Source: Bradyrhizobium nitroreducens (GTDB taxonomy: Bacteria; Pseudomonadota; Alphaproteobacteria; Rhizobiales; Xanthobacteraceae). Taken from it: a DNA stretch of 64,000 nucleotides. Positions 54,449 to 62,188 of the stretch are shown here, one piece after another (the first letter of the stretch is position 1; each line of letters opens with the position of its first letter). The notes under the pieces are model-generated. The model was not told the origin of the DNA. It ran no database searches and worked only from the letters and a program-made list of their open reading frames with translations. A program made the position numbers and the translations under genes. The DNA is taken from contig NZ_LFJC01000003.1 of the NCBI RefSeq assembly GCF_002776695.1, positions 7,247,114 through 7,311,113 of the forward strand, written 5' to 3'.

Positions 54449-56194
54449 TCACGGCATTTCGGTCGCGGGGAGGGTGATGGTGAAGGTCGAGCCCTGGCCG
54501 GGCCCGTCGCTGTCGGCGGTCACCTCGCCGCCATGCATGTCGACGATCCGCTTGACGATGGAGAGCCCGAGCCCCGTCGAGCTCTCGCCGGCGGTCGGCT
54601 TGGCCGACAGCCGCTGGAAGCGGCCGAACAGGCGGCCGAGATCCTCCGGCGACAGGCCGGCGCCCTCGTCGCTGACGCGGACGATGGTGTCGTTGCCCTC
54701 ATGGCTGACGGCGACGTCGATCTTGCCGCCGATCGGCGAGTACTTGATGGCGTTGCTGATCAGGTTGTCGATCGCCTCGCGGATGCGGTCGGTGTCGCAC
54801 ATGGTGACGATGTTGGACGGCGCGGTGACGCTGATCGCCTGCTGCTTGTTGACGGCGAGCGGCTGGTTGGCCTCGGCGACCTCCTTGACCAGCGCGGCGA
54901 CGTCGACCGGCTCGCGGCGGATGGTGATGTCGAAGGCATCGGCCATCGCGTCCGAGATCAGATGGTCGACCATGGTGGTGAGGCGCTTGGTGGCGTCGCG
55001 GATGTGGTCGACCTGGGCGACCACGCCGCTTTGCGAGGCGCCGGTCGAGATCAGCTCCTTCAGCATCTCGGTGCGGCCGAGAATGACGCCGAGCGGGTTC
55101 TTCAGATCGTGCGCGACGGTGCCCAGGATCTCGTTCTTGAAGCCGTTGGCGCGCTGCAGCCGCAGCCATTGCGCCGAGAGGCGGCGGTTGGCCTGCATCA
55201 GCGCGCGGGTGCGCTGGGCGACGCGGTCCTCCAGCTGCGCGTTGGCGTCCTGCAGCTGCTGATAGAGGATGACGTTGTCGAACGCGATCGAGAGCCTCGA
55301 GGAGAAGATCTCGACCAGCGAACGGTCGGTCTCGGACAGCTCGCGCTCGGCCTGCAGCAGCACCACCACCTCGCGGCCGGATCCGGTGCGCAAATAGATC
55401 ACGCTGCGGTGGTCGGCGAATTCGTTCTTGCGGCCCTGGAAGGCGGCTTCCACCATCGCGCGCAGATCGGGGTCGAGCGCCTTCGACGACGTCGTGCCGA
55501 TGAAGCGGCTGTAGCAGCCGCTGCCGGCGAGTACCGAGAGCTCGGGGTCGAGGCCGCCATTGTCGCGCAGGACCAGTATGCCGGCGCAATCGGCGTTGAG
55601 CAGCGAGGCCAGCTGGGTCAGCACGCCCTCGGCGAGCCGCTGCATCGACTTGAAGTCGTACAGCGTGGACGCCGCGTCGATGATGATCTCGAGCCCGCGC
55701 CGCGTCTGCACCATGCGCTCGAGCTGCTGATAGGAGCGCAGCGCCGCGGTCAGCGAGGTGAACAGCTTGTCGGCGGTGAGCTCGGTCTTGGCCTTGTAGT
55801 CGTTGATGTCGTACTGCACGATCACGCGCCGCTCCGGCGCCTGGCCGGGCTGGCCGGTGCGCAGGATGATGCGCACGGTCTCGTTCCTGATCTCGTTGCG
55901 GATGAACTCGACCAGCTCGAGGCCGGCGACGTCGGTCTCCATGATGACGTCGAGCAGCACGGCGGCGATGTCGCCGTGCTCGGCCATCAGCTTGCGGCCT
56001 TCCGCCGCGGAATAGGCCGACAGGATCTCCAGGCCCTGGCCGTTCAGGCTGTAGTCGGACAGCGCAAAACGCGTGCCGTCATGCACCGCCGGATCGTCGT
56101 CGATGACGGCGATCTTCCATTTCCGGGCGTTGCTATCCTCCGACGCGGTACCGGTATCGTCGATCAGGTGGAGGACATCGTCCTGTTCGGCCAT
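54449..56194 (-). CDS. Cytoplasmic histidine kinase with N-terminal receiver and DUF3369
   Basis: 581 residues, no membrane segment. Domain order: receiver (about 27-150; IAVIDDDPAVHDG, Asp82 in AVLLDVIMETD, Lys134 in DYKAKTEL), DUF3369/GAF-like sensor (about 165-315), coiled coil (about 315-350), HisKA with His362 (GTVAHDLKNPLGV), and an HATPase domain ending LGLSIVKRIVDMHGG. The N-terminal receiver is placed to accept phosphate from the membrane kinase encoded upstream, making a two-kinase relay to the OmpR regulator. Its start lies inside the 3' end of that kinase gene (31-bp overlap). Confidence 0.9.
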   Translation of the reverse strand: MAEQDDVLHLIDDTGTASEDSNARKWKIAVIDDDPAVHDGTRFALSDYSLNGQGLEILSAYSAAEGRKLMAEHGDIAAVLLDVIMETDVAGLELVEFIRNEIRNETVRIILRTGQPGQAPERRVIVQYDINDYKAKTELTADKLFTSLTAALRSYQQLERMVQTRRGLEIIIDAASTLYDFKSMQRLAEGVLTQLASLLNADCAGILVLRDNGGLDPELSVLAGSGCYSRFIGTTSSKALDPDLRAMVEAAFQGRKNEFADHRSVIYLRTGSGREVVVLLQAERELSETDRSLVEIFSSRLSIAFDNVILYQQLQDANAQLEDRVAQRTRALMQANRRLSAQWLRLQRANGFKNEILGTVAHDLKNPLGVILGRTEMLKELISTGASQSGVVAQVDHIRDATKRLTTMVDHLISDAMADAFDITIRREPVDVAALVKEVAEANQPLAVNKQQAISVTAPSNIVTMCDTDRIREAIDNLISNAIKYSPIGGKIDVAVSHEGNDTIVRVSDEGAGLSPEDLGRLFGRFQRLSAKPTAGESSTGLGLSIVKRIVDMHGGEVTADSDGPGQGSTFTITLPATEMP

Positions 56195-58242
56195 TGAGAA
56201 GTCCCGTCACTTTCTGTGCTCTGCGCGCCGCCCTTGGCGACCCGGGGCATGATAATGCGAAAAGTAGTGCCTTGTCCCAGCTTGGATTCCAGCATCATGC
56301 GGCCGCCGAGCTGCTGGGAGACGAGGTTATAGACGATATGCAGGCCGAGGCCGGTGCCGCCTTCATTGCGCCGGGTGGTAAAGAAAGGGTCAAAGGCCTG
56401 GCGCTGCACGTCGGGGGTCATGCCGGCCCCGTCGTCGGTGAAGATGATCTCGATGTCCTCGGTCCCGCGCGGCCGCGCCGAGATCGTGATGGTGCCGGCG
56501 CGCCCGTCGGCGAAGGCGTGGTTGGCGGCGTTGAGGAAGAGATTGGTCAGGATCTGGCCATAGGAGCCCGGATAGCCGTCGAGCAGGAGCCCCTCGGGCA
56601 CGTCGACCTGCAGCGTGATCGGCGAGCGCTTCAGCACCGGGCGCAGGCTGGCGATGATCTGGTCGGTGGCCTCGCTGAGCGAGAATTGCCGCCGCTCGGC
56701 ATGGGAGCGGTCGACCGCGACCTGCTTGAACGACTGGATCAGCTCGCCGGCGCGCTGGAGATTGGCGACGAGCTGCTGCGAGGCGTCGCGCGAGGACTGC
56801 ACGAATTCCTCCAGCTGCGAGCGGCGCAGGCCGCCCTCGCCCTTGAGCTGGGCCTCGAAGATTTCCGTGCGCCGGGCAAAGCTGGACGCGACCGTCAGGC
56901 TGATGCCGATGGGGTTGTTGACCTCGTGCGCGACCCCTGCGACGAGGCCGCCGAGCGCCGCCAGCCGCTCGGCGTCGATCAGATTCTGCTGCGCGGTGTT
57001 GAGCTCGAGCAGCGCGCTCTCGGCTTTCTCTTTCGACGCGCGCAGCTCGTCCTCGGTCTCGCGCTTCGCAATCGCGTTCTCGCGGAACACCTCGACCGCG
57101 CGCGCCATGGCCCCGACCTCGTCGCGTGCCTTGGTGCCCTGCACCTCGCGGTCGAGGTCGCCGAGCGTGATCGCGCGCATCGCGGTCATGATCTGCTGCA
57201 GCGGCAGCCGGATCGACAGCGCGATCATCACGCCGGCGGTGAGGATGATGCCGAGGAAGATCACCGCGATCGACAGCACCCGCCGCGAAATATCCGCCAG
57301 CGTGCGGTCGAAGGTCTCCTGCGCCTTCTGCTCGCGCTGGCGCATCTTGGTGGAGAGGTCGTCGATGGCGCCGATCGCCTCGGCCTGGCTGGCATCGATG
57401 GTGTTGCGGAGCAGCTCGGTGCGGCTCGCAAGCTGTTCGGAGAGCTTTGCAAAGCCCTCGCGCAGCGCGGCGGTGCGGGCCCCGAGCCGCTGCAGCGCCA
57501 TGCGCTGGAGGTCGTTGTCGGCGAGATCGATCATCACCGGGATGGTCTTCTCGATCGTCTCGGTGTTGCGGCGGGCGTCGTCGGCCGCGCCCGTCTGCAG
57601 CGACAAATAATAGGAATTGGCCGCCACCAGCATCGCGGTGAAGGCCTCGCGGGATTTGCCGAGCGAGGGCCAGATCAGCGCGTCGCGATGGCCGGTGGCG
57701 CCCTCGATGATGGAATAGAGGCCCGCCATGTCCCTGGCCGGGCCCTGTACCTGGTCCTCATAGGTCTTGGCGATGGTGGCCTGCACGCTGCGCAGCTCGC
57801 CGAAGCCGTTGAGGAAGCGGTCGGTGGTGCGCTCCAGCTCCTCGACCGAGCCCGCCAGCATCGGGTCCTTGGCGGCGCGGTTGGAGAGCGTGCCCAGCAC
57901 CGCCTCGCGCAGCAGCAGGATCTCGGCGAACAGGTCCGGGCTCGGCTGGTTGATGTAGCGGTGGATCAGGTTCTGCAGGCGGCCGGTCTCGCTTTCGAGC
58001 AGCGCCAGGATCCGGTCGGATTCGCGCACCTGGCGCACGTCGTCCCAGGCCGAGCCCAGCACCTGCGCGCCGTTCCAGATCATGGCGACCAGCACCACCA
58101 CCACGGCGGAGTTCAACGCGGCGATCGACAGGATGCGCCAGCGGATCGGCACCGCCCGCAGCACGCCGACGAGACGCGCGCGCAGCCGCCCGATCGGGCC
58201 GGGCGGCCTATCCGCGTGCTCGTGATGTCCAAGTGCAGCCAA
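56164..58242 (-). CDS. Membrane histidine kinase with large periplasmic sensor (DctB/TorS-like)
   Basis: 692 residues. TM1 (about 36-56) and TM2 (about 321-343) enclose a ~260-residue helical periplasmic sensor domain. A HAMP domain (about 345-395) and coiled coil lead to His439 in LVAGVAHEVNNPIG and an HATPase domain (DDGAGMTPDVQRQAFDPFFTTR, GTGLGLHIVYNLV). The HEVNNP H-box is of the NtrB/DctB kinase type. Its gene follows the TRAP binding-protein gene by six bases, suggesting that the ligand-loaded binding protein docks on this sensor, as in TorT-TorS. Confidence 0.88.
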   Translation of the reverse strand: MAALGHHEHADRPPGPIGRLRARLVGVLRAVPIRWRILSIAALNSAVVVVLVAMIWNGAQVLGSAWDDVRQVRESDRILALLESETGRLQNLIHRYINQPSPDLFAEILLLREAVLGTLSNRAAKDPMLAGSVEELERTTDRFLNGFGELRSVQATIAKTYEDQVQGPARDMAGLYSIIEGATGHRDALIWPSLGKSREAFTAMLVAANSYYLSLQTGAADDARRNTETIEKTIPVMIDLADNDLQRMALQRLGARTAALREGFAKLSEQLASRTELLRNTIDASQAEAIGAIDDLSTKMRQREQKAQETFDRTLADISRRVLSIAVIFLGIILTAGVMIALSIRLPLQQIMTAMRAITLGDLDREVQGTKARDEVGAMARAVEVFRENAIAKRETEDELRASKEKAESALLELNTAQQNLIDAERLAALGGLVAGVAHEVNNPIGISLTVASSFARRTEIFEAQLKGEGGLRRSQLEEFVQSSRDASQQLVANLQRAGELIQSFKQVAVDRSHAERRQFSLSEATDQIIASLRPVLKRSPITLQVDVPEGLLLDGYPGSYGQILTNLFLNAANHAFADGRAGTITISARPRGTEDIEIIFTDDGAGMTPDVQRQAFDPFFTTRRNEGGTGLGLHIVYNLVSQQLGGRMMLESKLGQGTTFRIIMPRVAKGGAQSTESDGTSQWPNRTMSST

Positions 58243-58248
58243 CGCGGC

Positions 58249-59259
58249 TCACTCCACCTTGCGTATGCGTTCGATCAGCGCCGCCGCGGCAGGATCGCGT
58301 CCGGCCTTGGCGTAGATGGCGGCCATCGCGTCCTCGAACGGCTTGCGGTCGATGTCCCTGATGATGGTGACGCCGGCTTCCTGCGCCTTGCGCTGCGACT
58401 GCTCCTCGAGGTCGCGCCATTTCTCTCGCATGAACCGGCTGGAGCGCTGCGCGGACTCCCGGAAGATCGCCTGGTCGTCCGGCGACAGGCTCTGCCAGGC
58501 CTTCAGCGAGATCACCAGCACTTCGGGGCTCATCGTGTGCTCGGTGAGCGTGTAGTAGCCGGCGTGCTTGTAATGGTCCGTCGTCACGAAAGATGGCCAG
58601 TTGTTCTCGGCGCCGTCGATCAGATGGTTGGCGAGCCCGGTGAGCACCTGCCCGTAGGGCAGCTCGACCGGCTCGGCCCCGAGCGCGCGGATCATCTGGC
58701 TCATCAACTCCGACTGCTGCACCCGGATCCGCAATCCCTTGAGATCCGCGAGGCTCTTCACCGGGCGGACACCGTTGTAGATCGACCGCGCGCCGGAATC
58801 GTAGAAGGCGAGCCCGACGAAGCCGTAGGGCTCGAAACTGTTCAGGATCTCGCTGCCGACGGGCCCGTTCAGCACCTTCTGCATGTGCTCGATGGACCGG
58901 AACAGGAACGGCATGGCGAGCACGTTCATCGCCGGAACGAAGTTGCCGATCAGGGCGACATTGGTCCGGTTGAGGTCGATCGCGCCGGCCCGGGTCTGCT
59001 CGATGGTCTCCTTTTCCTCGCCGAGCTGGCGGGAGTGGAACACCTTGATCTCGTGGCGGCCCTTGGTGCGCTCGGCGATCAGGGCGCCCATGTAGCGCAG
59101 CGCCTGGACGGTCGGATAGTCCTCGGCCTGGGTGTCGGCGGCGCGAAATTCGCGCGCGACGGCGCCCGTCGCGCGCATGCTCATCGAGACTGCGGCAAGC
59201 AGAAGCGCGACGACAATCATTCCGGTCCGCGAGAGTTCGGCACGGCTTAACACTGGCAC
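58249..59259 (-). CDS. TRAP-type substrate-binding protein (DctP family), no transporter
   Basis: About 336 residues. A signal peptide (MIVVALLLAAVSMSMRATGAVA) precedes FRAADTQAEDYPTVQALRYMGALIAERTKGRHEIKVF, the DctP N-lobe, with LKGLRIRVQQSELMSQMIRALGAEPVELPYGQVLTGLANHLIDGAENNW carrying the carboxylate-binding Arg region. No DctQ or DctM gene lies nearby; instead two kinases and a regulator follow in one operon, so it more likely reports an organic acid to the kinase than feeds an importer. GTG 59259 has GAGGGG six bases upstream; ATG 59286 is the alternative start. Confidence 0.85.
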   Translation of the reverse strand: MPVLSRAELSRTGMIVVALLLAAVSMSMRATGAVAREFRAADTQAEDYPTVQALRYMGALIAERTKGRHEIKVFHSRQLGEEKETIEQTRAGAIDLNRTNVALIGNFVPAMNVLAMPFLFRSIEHMQKVLNGPVGSEILNSFEPYGFVGLAFYDSGARSIYNGVRPVKSLADLKGLRIRVQQSELMSQMIRALGAEPVELPYGQVLTGLANHLIDGAENNWPSFVTTDHYKHAGYYTLTEHTMSPEVLVISLKAWQSLSPDDQAIFRESAQRSSRFMREKWRDLEEQSQRKAQEAGVTIIRDIDRKPFEDAMAAIYAKAGRDPAAAALIERIRKVE

Positions 59260-59461
59260 ACTCAACCCCTCAGTGGTGGAGTCCATGGCGGGAGCAAAAG
59301 GTTCAATGCAATCTAGCAGATGGTAAAGGGAAGGCCATCCCGCCCGGTGCGGCGACGTGATTGTGCGGCGCGGCCGGCTCGCATTCCCGGTTGAAACCGC
59401 AGATGCCGCGCCTTAAGCAGGGCGCGGTCGCCTTTTGTCGCGCGACACGGGAAGAGCCATC
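59260..59461. promoter_or_regulatory. Divergent promoter region between dctP-like and ugpB-like genes
   Basis: About 200 bp that must drive both the sensory operon and the divergent binding-protein gene. I saw no clear direct repeat of the kind OmpR regulators bind. Shared control by the operon's regulator is an inference from the arrangement. Confidence 0.4.
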
Positions 59462-60787
59462 GTGATCTCAGCATTGCGCCTCTTGCAGGTCGTCGTCGTC
59501 TCAACGGCCCTCGCATGGGGCTGTGAAGTCCGCGCCGCCACCGACATCGCGTGGTGGCACGCCATGTCCGGCGAGCTCGGCAAGCAGCTCGAGAAGCTCG
59601 CGGCCGACTTCAACGCCTCGCAGTCCGATTACCGCATCGTGCCGGCCTACAAGGGCAATTACACCGAGACGGTGACCGCCGCGATCTTCGCCTTCCGCTC
59701 GCGCAGCCAGCCTGCGATCGTCCAGGTCAACGAGGTCGCCACCGCCACCATGACCGCGGCCAAGGGCGCGATCTATCCGGTGTTCAGCCTGATGCGGGAC
59801 CAGGGCGAGCCGTTCTCGCTGACCGACTATTTGCCGGCGGTCTCCGGCTATTACACCGACGCGGCCGGCAATCTGTTGTCGTTCCCGTTCAATTCCTCGA
59901 CGCCGATCCTCTATTACAACAAGACCATGTTCCGCGACGCCGGCCTCGATCCGGAGACGCCGCCGAAGACCTGGCCCGAGCTCGGCGCGGCCGCAAAGCG
60001 CCTGCGCGACCGCGGCGCGGCCTGCGGCTTCACCACGTCCTGGCCGTCCTGGATCCATGTCGAGAATTTCTCGGCGTTTCACAATCTTCCGCTGGCCACG
60101 CGCGCGAATGGTTTTGGCGGCCTCGACGCGGAATTGACCATCAACAATCCCACCCTCGTGCGTCACGTCGCCCAGCTCGCCGAATGGCAAAAGACAAAAC
60201 TGTTCGACTATGGCGGTCGCGGCCAGTCGGCCGAGCCGCGCTTCCAGAGCGGCGAATGCGGCATCTTCATCGGCTCCTCGGCGACGCGCGCCGATATCAG
60301 GGCGAACTCGAAATTCGAGATCGGCTACGGCATGATGCCGTACTGGCCCGACGTGAAGGACGCGCCGCAGAACTCGATCATCGGCGGCGCCACGTTGTGG
60401 GTGCTGCGCGACCGGCCGCGCGAGGAATACAAGGGCGTGGCGCGCTTCTTCGCCTATCTGTCGCAGCCCGGCGTGCAGGCCGCCTGGCACCAGAACACCG
60501 GCTATCTGCCGATCACCCGCGCCGCCTCCGAGCTGACCCGCGCGCAAGGCTTTTACGAGCGCAATCCGGGCTCGGCGATCTCGTTCGAGGAGATCACGCT
60601 GCATCCGCCGACGGAGAATTCCAAGGGCATCAGGCTCGGCTCCTTCGTCCTGATCCGCGGCGCGATCGAGGACGAGCTGGAGCAGGCCTTTGCGGGGCAG
60701 AAGAGCGCGCAAGCCGCGCTCGATTCCGCCGTCGAGCGCGGCAACAAGCTGCTGCGCCAGTTCGAGCGCGCCAGCCCGGATAGATAG
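59462..60787 (+). CDS. Glycerol-3-phosphate/sugar-type ABC substrate-binding protein (UgpB-like)
   Basis: 441 residues from a GTG start. A signal peptide (LRLLQVVVVSTALAWGCEVRAA) is followed by TDIAWWHAMSGELGKQLEKLAADFNASQSDYRIVPAYKGNYTET, which is close to UgpB. The conserved ligand region WPSWIHVENFSAFHNLP and GSSATRADI are present. UgpB binds glycerol-3-phosphate or its diesters in the periplasm. No ugpAEC genes are adjacent; it diverges from the sensory operon. The frame is open to a TTG at 59435, but GTG 59462 gives a better signal peptide. Confidence 0.87.
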   Translation: MISALRLLQVVVVSTALAWGCEVRAATDIAWWHAMSGELGKQLEKLAADFNASQSDYRIVPAYKGNYTETVTAAIFAFRSRSQPAIVQVNEVATATMTAAKGAIYPVFSLMRDQGEPFSLTDYLPAVSGYYTDAAGNLLSFPFNSSTPILYYNKTMFRDAGLDPETPPKTWPELGAAAKRLRDRGAACGFTTSWPSWIHVENFSAFHNLPLATRANGFGGLDAELTINNPTLVRHVAQLAEWQKTKLFDYGGRGQSAEPRFQSGECGIFIGSSATRADIRANSKFEIGYGMMPYWPDVKDAPQNSIIGGATLWVLRDRPREEYKGVARFFAYLSQPGVQAAWHQNTGYLPITRAASELTRAQGFYERNPGSAISFEEITLHPPTENSKGIRLGSFVLIRGAIEDELEQAFAGQKSAQAALDSAVERGNKLLRQFERASPDR

Positions 60788-60831
60788 AGGCTGGGGGCCT
60801 GTGTCAGTTGAAGCGCAAGGCCTTTCCGCAT

Positions 60832-60913
60832 CGTCATGGCCGGGCTTGTCCCGGCCATCCACGTCTTGCTGCACCCGAAGAACGTGGATGCCCGGGACAA
60901 GCCCGGGCATGAC
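60832..60913. repeat. Palindromic repeat, family C
   Basis: CGTCATGGCCGGGCTTGTCC at the left and GGACAAGCCCGGGCATGACG at the right, nearly identical to 41329-41414. It produces a false N-terminal extension (MAGLVPAIHV, DARDKPGHD) of the next gene. Confidence 0.85.
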
Positions 60914-60937
60914 GAGCTCAAACGCATTGGGCTTGCA

Positions 60938-61885
60938 ATGTCGATGACACTTCCTCACGCGACCGACGCCGAAAGCTTTCGCGCCTTTCGCTCCGATCCC
61001 GCGCAATGGCTGCCGATCGCGCTCGACATCGCGCGCAGCCACGGCCTCGACGTCAGCGCGCCGCATGTGTTTGCGAACGGCACCAACCTCGTGGTCGGCC
61101 TCGGCGAAAATCTGATCCTGAAGATCTTCCCGCCGCTGCTGCGCGCGCAATTCGTCTCCGAGCGCGGCTCGCTGACGCAGCTCAAAGGCCGCCTGCATCT
61201 GCCGATCCCCGAGATCGTCGCGGAAGGGACGCGCGACGGCTGGCCCTATCTCGTCATCACACGTCTCACAGGCACGCTCGGCTCGGAGGTCTGGCCGCAG
61301 CTGCCGGAGGACCAGAAGGAGCGTCTGCTGCGCCAGATCGGCGAGACCATCGCCAGCGTCCAGCGCGCCCCGCTCGGTCTGCTCGCCGCCATCGAGCCGC
61401 GCTGGGACGATTTCATGCGCCGGCAGATGCAGGGCTGCCGCGCACGGCACACGCGTCTCGGTCTTGCGCCGAAATTTCTCGCCGGCCTCGACGATCTCCT
61501 GCGCGATGCGCAAGAACTCATTCCGATGGATGCGCCGCCGGTGATCCTGATCGGCGAATACATTCCGGAAAACTTCCTGCTCGCCTGCCGTGACGATCAA
61601 TGGTCGCTCGCCGGCCTGTTCGACTTCGGCGACGTGTTGGCGGGTTGGCGCGACTACGATTTGCTCGGGCCAAGTGCCTTCATGGCGGCAGGCCGGCCGG
61701 GCCGGGTGAAGAGCCTGCTCGAAGGCTTCGGCTATGCGAGACCGGACTTCGCGCTCAAGCGCCGCCTGATGGCCCTGATGCTGCTGCACCGCGCCAGCGA
61801 TCTCAACGCGCACGTCTGCATCGATGGCTGGCAGGACCAAGCGAACGATCTGGTCGAGTTGCAGGACCTGATCTGGGCGGGGTGA
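60938..61885 (+). CDS. APH-fold phosphotransferase-like protein with altered catalytic loop
   Basis: 315 residues (ATG 60938, or 60944). The kinase-like fold is suggested by GTNLVVGLGENLILKIFPP (candidate ATP Lys62), ITRLTG, the loop IGEYIPENFLL (205-215) and SLAGLFDFGDVLAGWRDYD (metal Asp229). The usual HGDxxxxN catalytic loop is IGEYIPEN here, so the catalytic His/Asp are replaced by Ile/Glu while Asn212 is kept. It may be an atypical kinase or a binding protein. It follows the ugpB-like gene after a palindromic repeat. Substrate unknown. Confidence 0.72.
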   Translation: MSMTLPHATDAESFRAFRSDPAQWLPIALDIARSHGLDVSAPHVFANGTNLVVGLGENLILKIFPPLLRAQFVSERGSLTQLKGRLHLPIPEIVAEGTRDGWPYLVITRLTGTLGSEVWPQLPEDQKERLLRQIGETIASVQRAPLGLLAAIEPRWDDFMRRQMQGCRARHTRLGLAPKFLAGLDDLLRDAQELIPMDAPPVILIGEYIPENFLLACRDDQWSLAGLFDFGDVLAGWRDYDLLGPSAFMAAGRPGRVKSLLEGFGYARPDFALKRRLMALMLLHRASDLNAHVCIDGWQDQANDLVELQDLIWAG

Positions 61886-62188
61886 GCGGCGCGCTCAGCC
61901 TCTCTTCGTCATTCCGGGGCGCCGCGCAGCATCGAACTTTGGTACGCATCGCCCCGGAATGACGGTGGTGCTTATTGGAAGGGCGCCCATCAAATGAAGC
62001 TTATTAAATGAGCAAATCTGCACCTTTGTATGCAATACCCCCGAACTCGATGCGCGCCTCGGACCCGCCAAAATCAAGATTTTCATAGCAATTTCAGCCT
62101 AGTACCTCGGTCGTAAACCGCCGTTAAGCTCTGGCACGAACCTTGCGAATCCGGTTCCAACCAAAAACCTTTGCGTTGGAGCATTGCC
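61886..62188. other. Intergenic region before the peptide-type binding-protein gene
   Basis: 303 bp: a family B repeat (61907-61964), then an AT-rich stretch (about 61975-62110) that probably holds the promoter of the binding-protein gene. No gene is seen. Confidence 0.5.
61907..61964. repeat. Palindromic repeat, family B
   Basis: CGTCATTCCGGGGCGCCG and CATCGCCCCGGAATGACG, a short member of the family seen at 402-483 and 45246-45350. Confidence 0.8.

Noticed and set aside
54416..56197. 593-codon open frame on the plus strand
   Set aside because: Antisense to the receiver-kinase gene, no domain; due to GC-rich third positions.
56194..59250. 1018-codon open frame on the plus strand across the kinase and dctP genes
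   Set aside because: Exactly antisense to two well-supported genes, rich in Arg/His/Asp/Gly as expected for the complement of GC-rich codons; no recognisable domain.
59501..61840. 779-codon open frame on the minus strand
   Set aside because: Antisense to the ugpB-like and APH-like genes and crossing a palindromic repeat; composition is that of a shadow frame.
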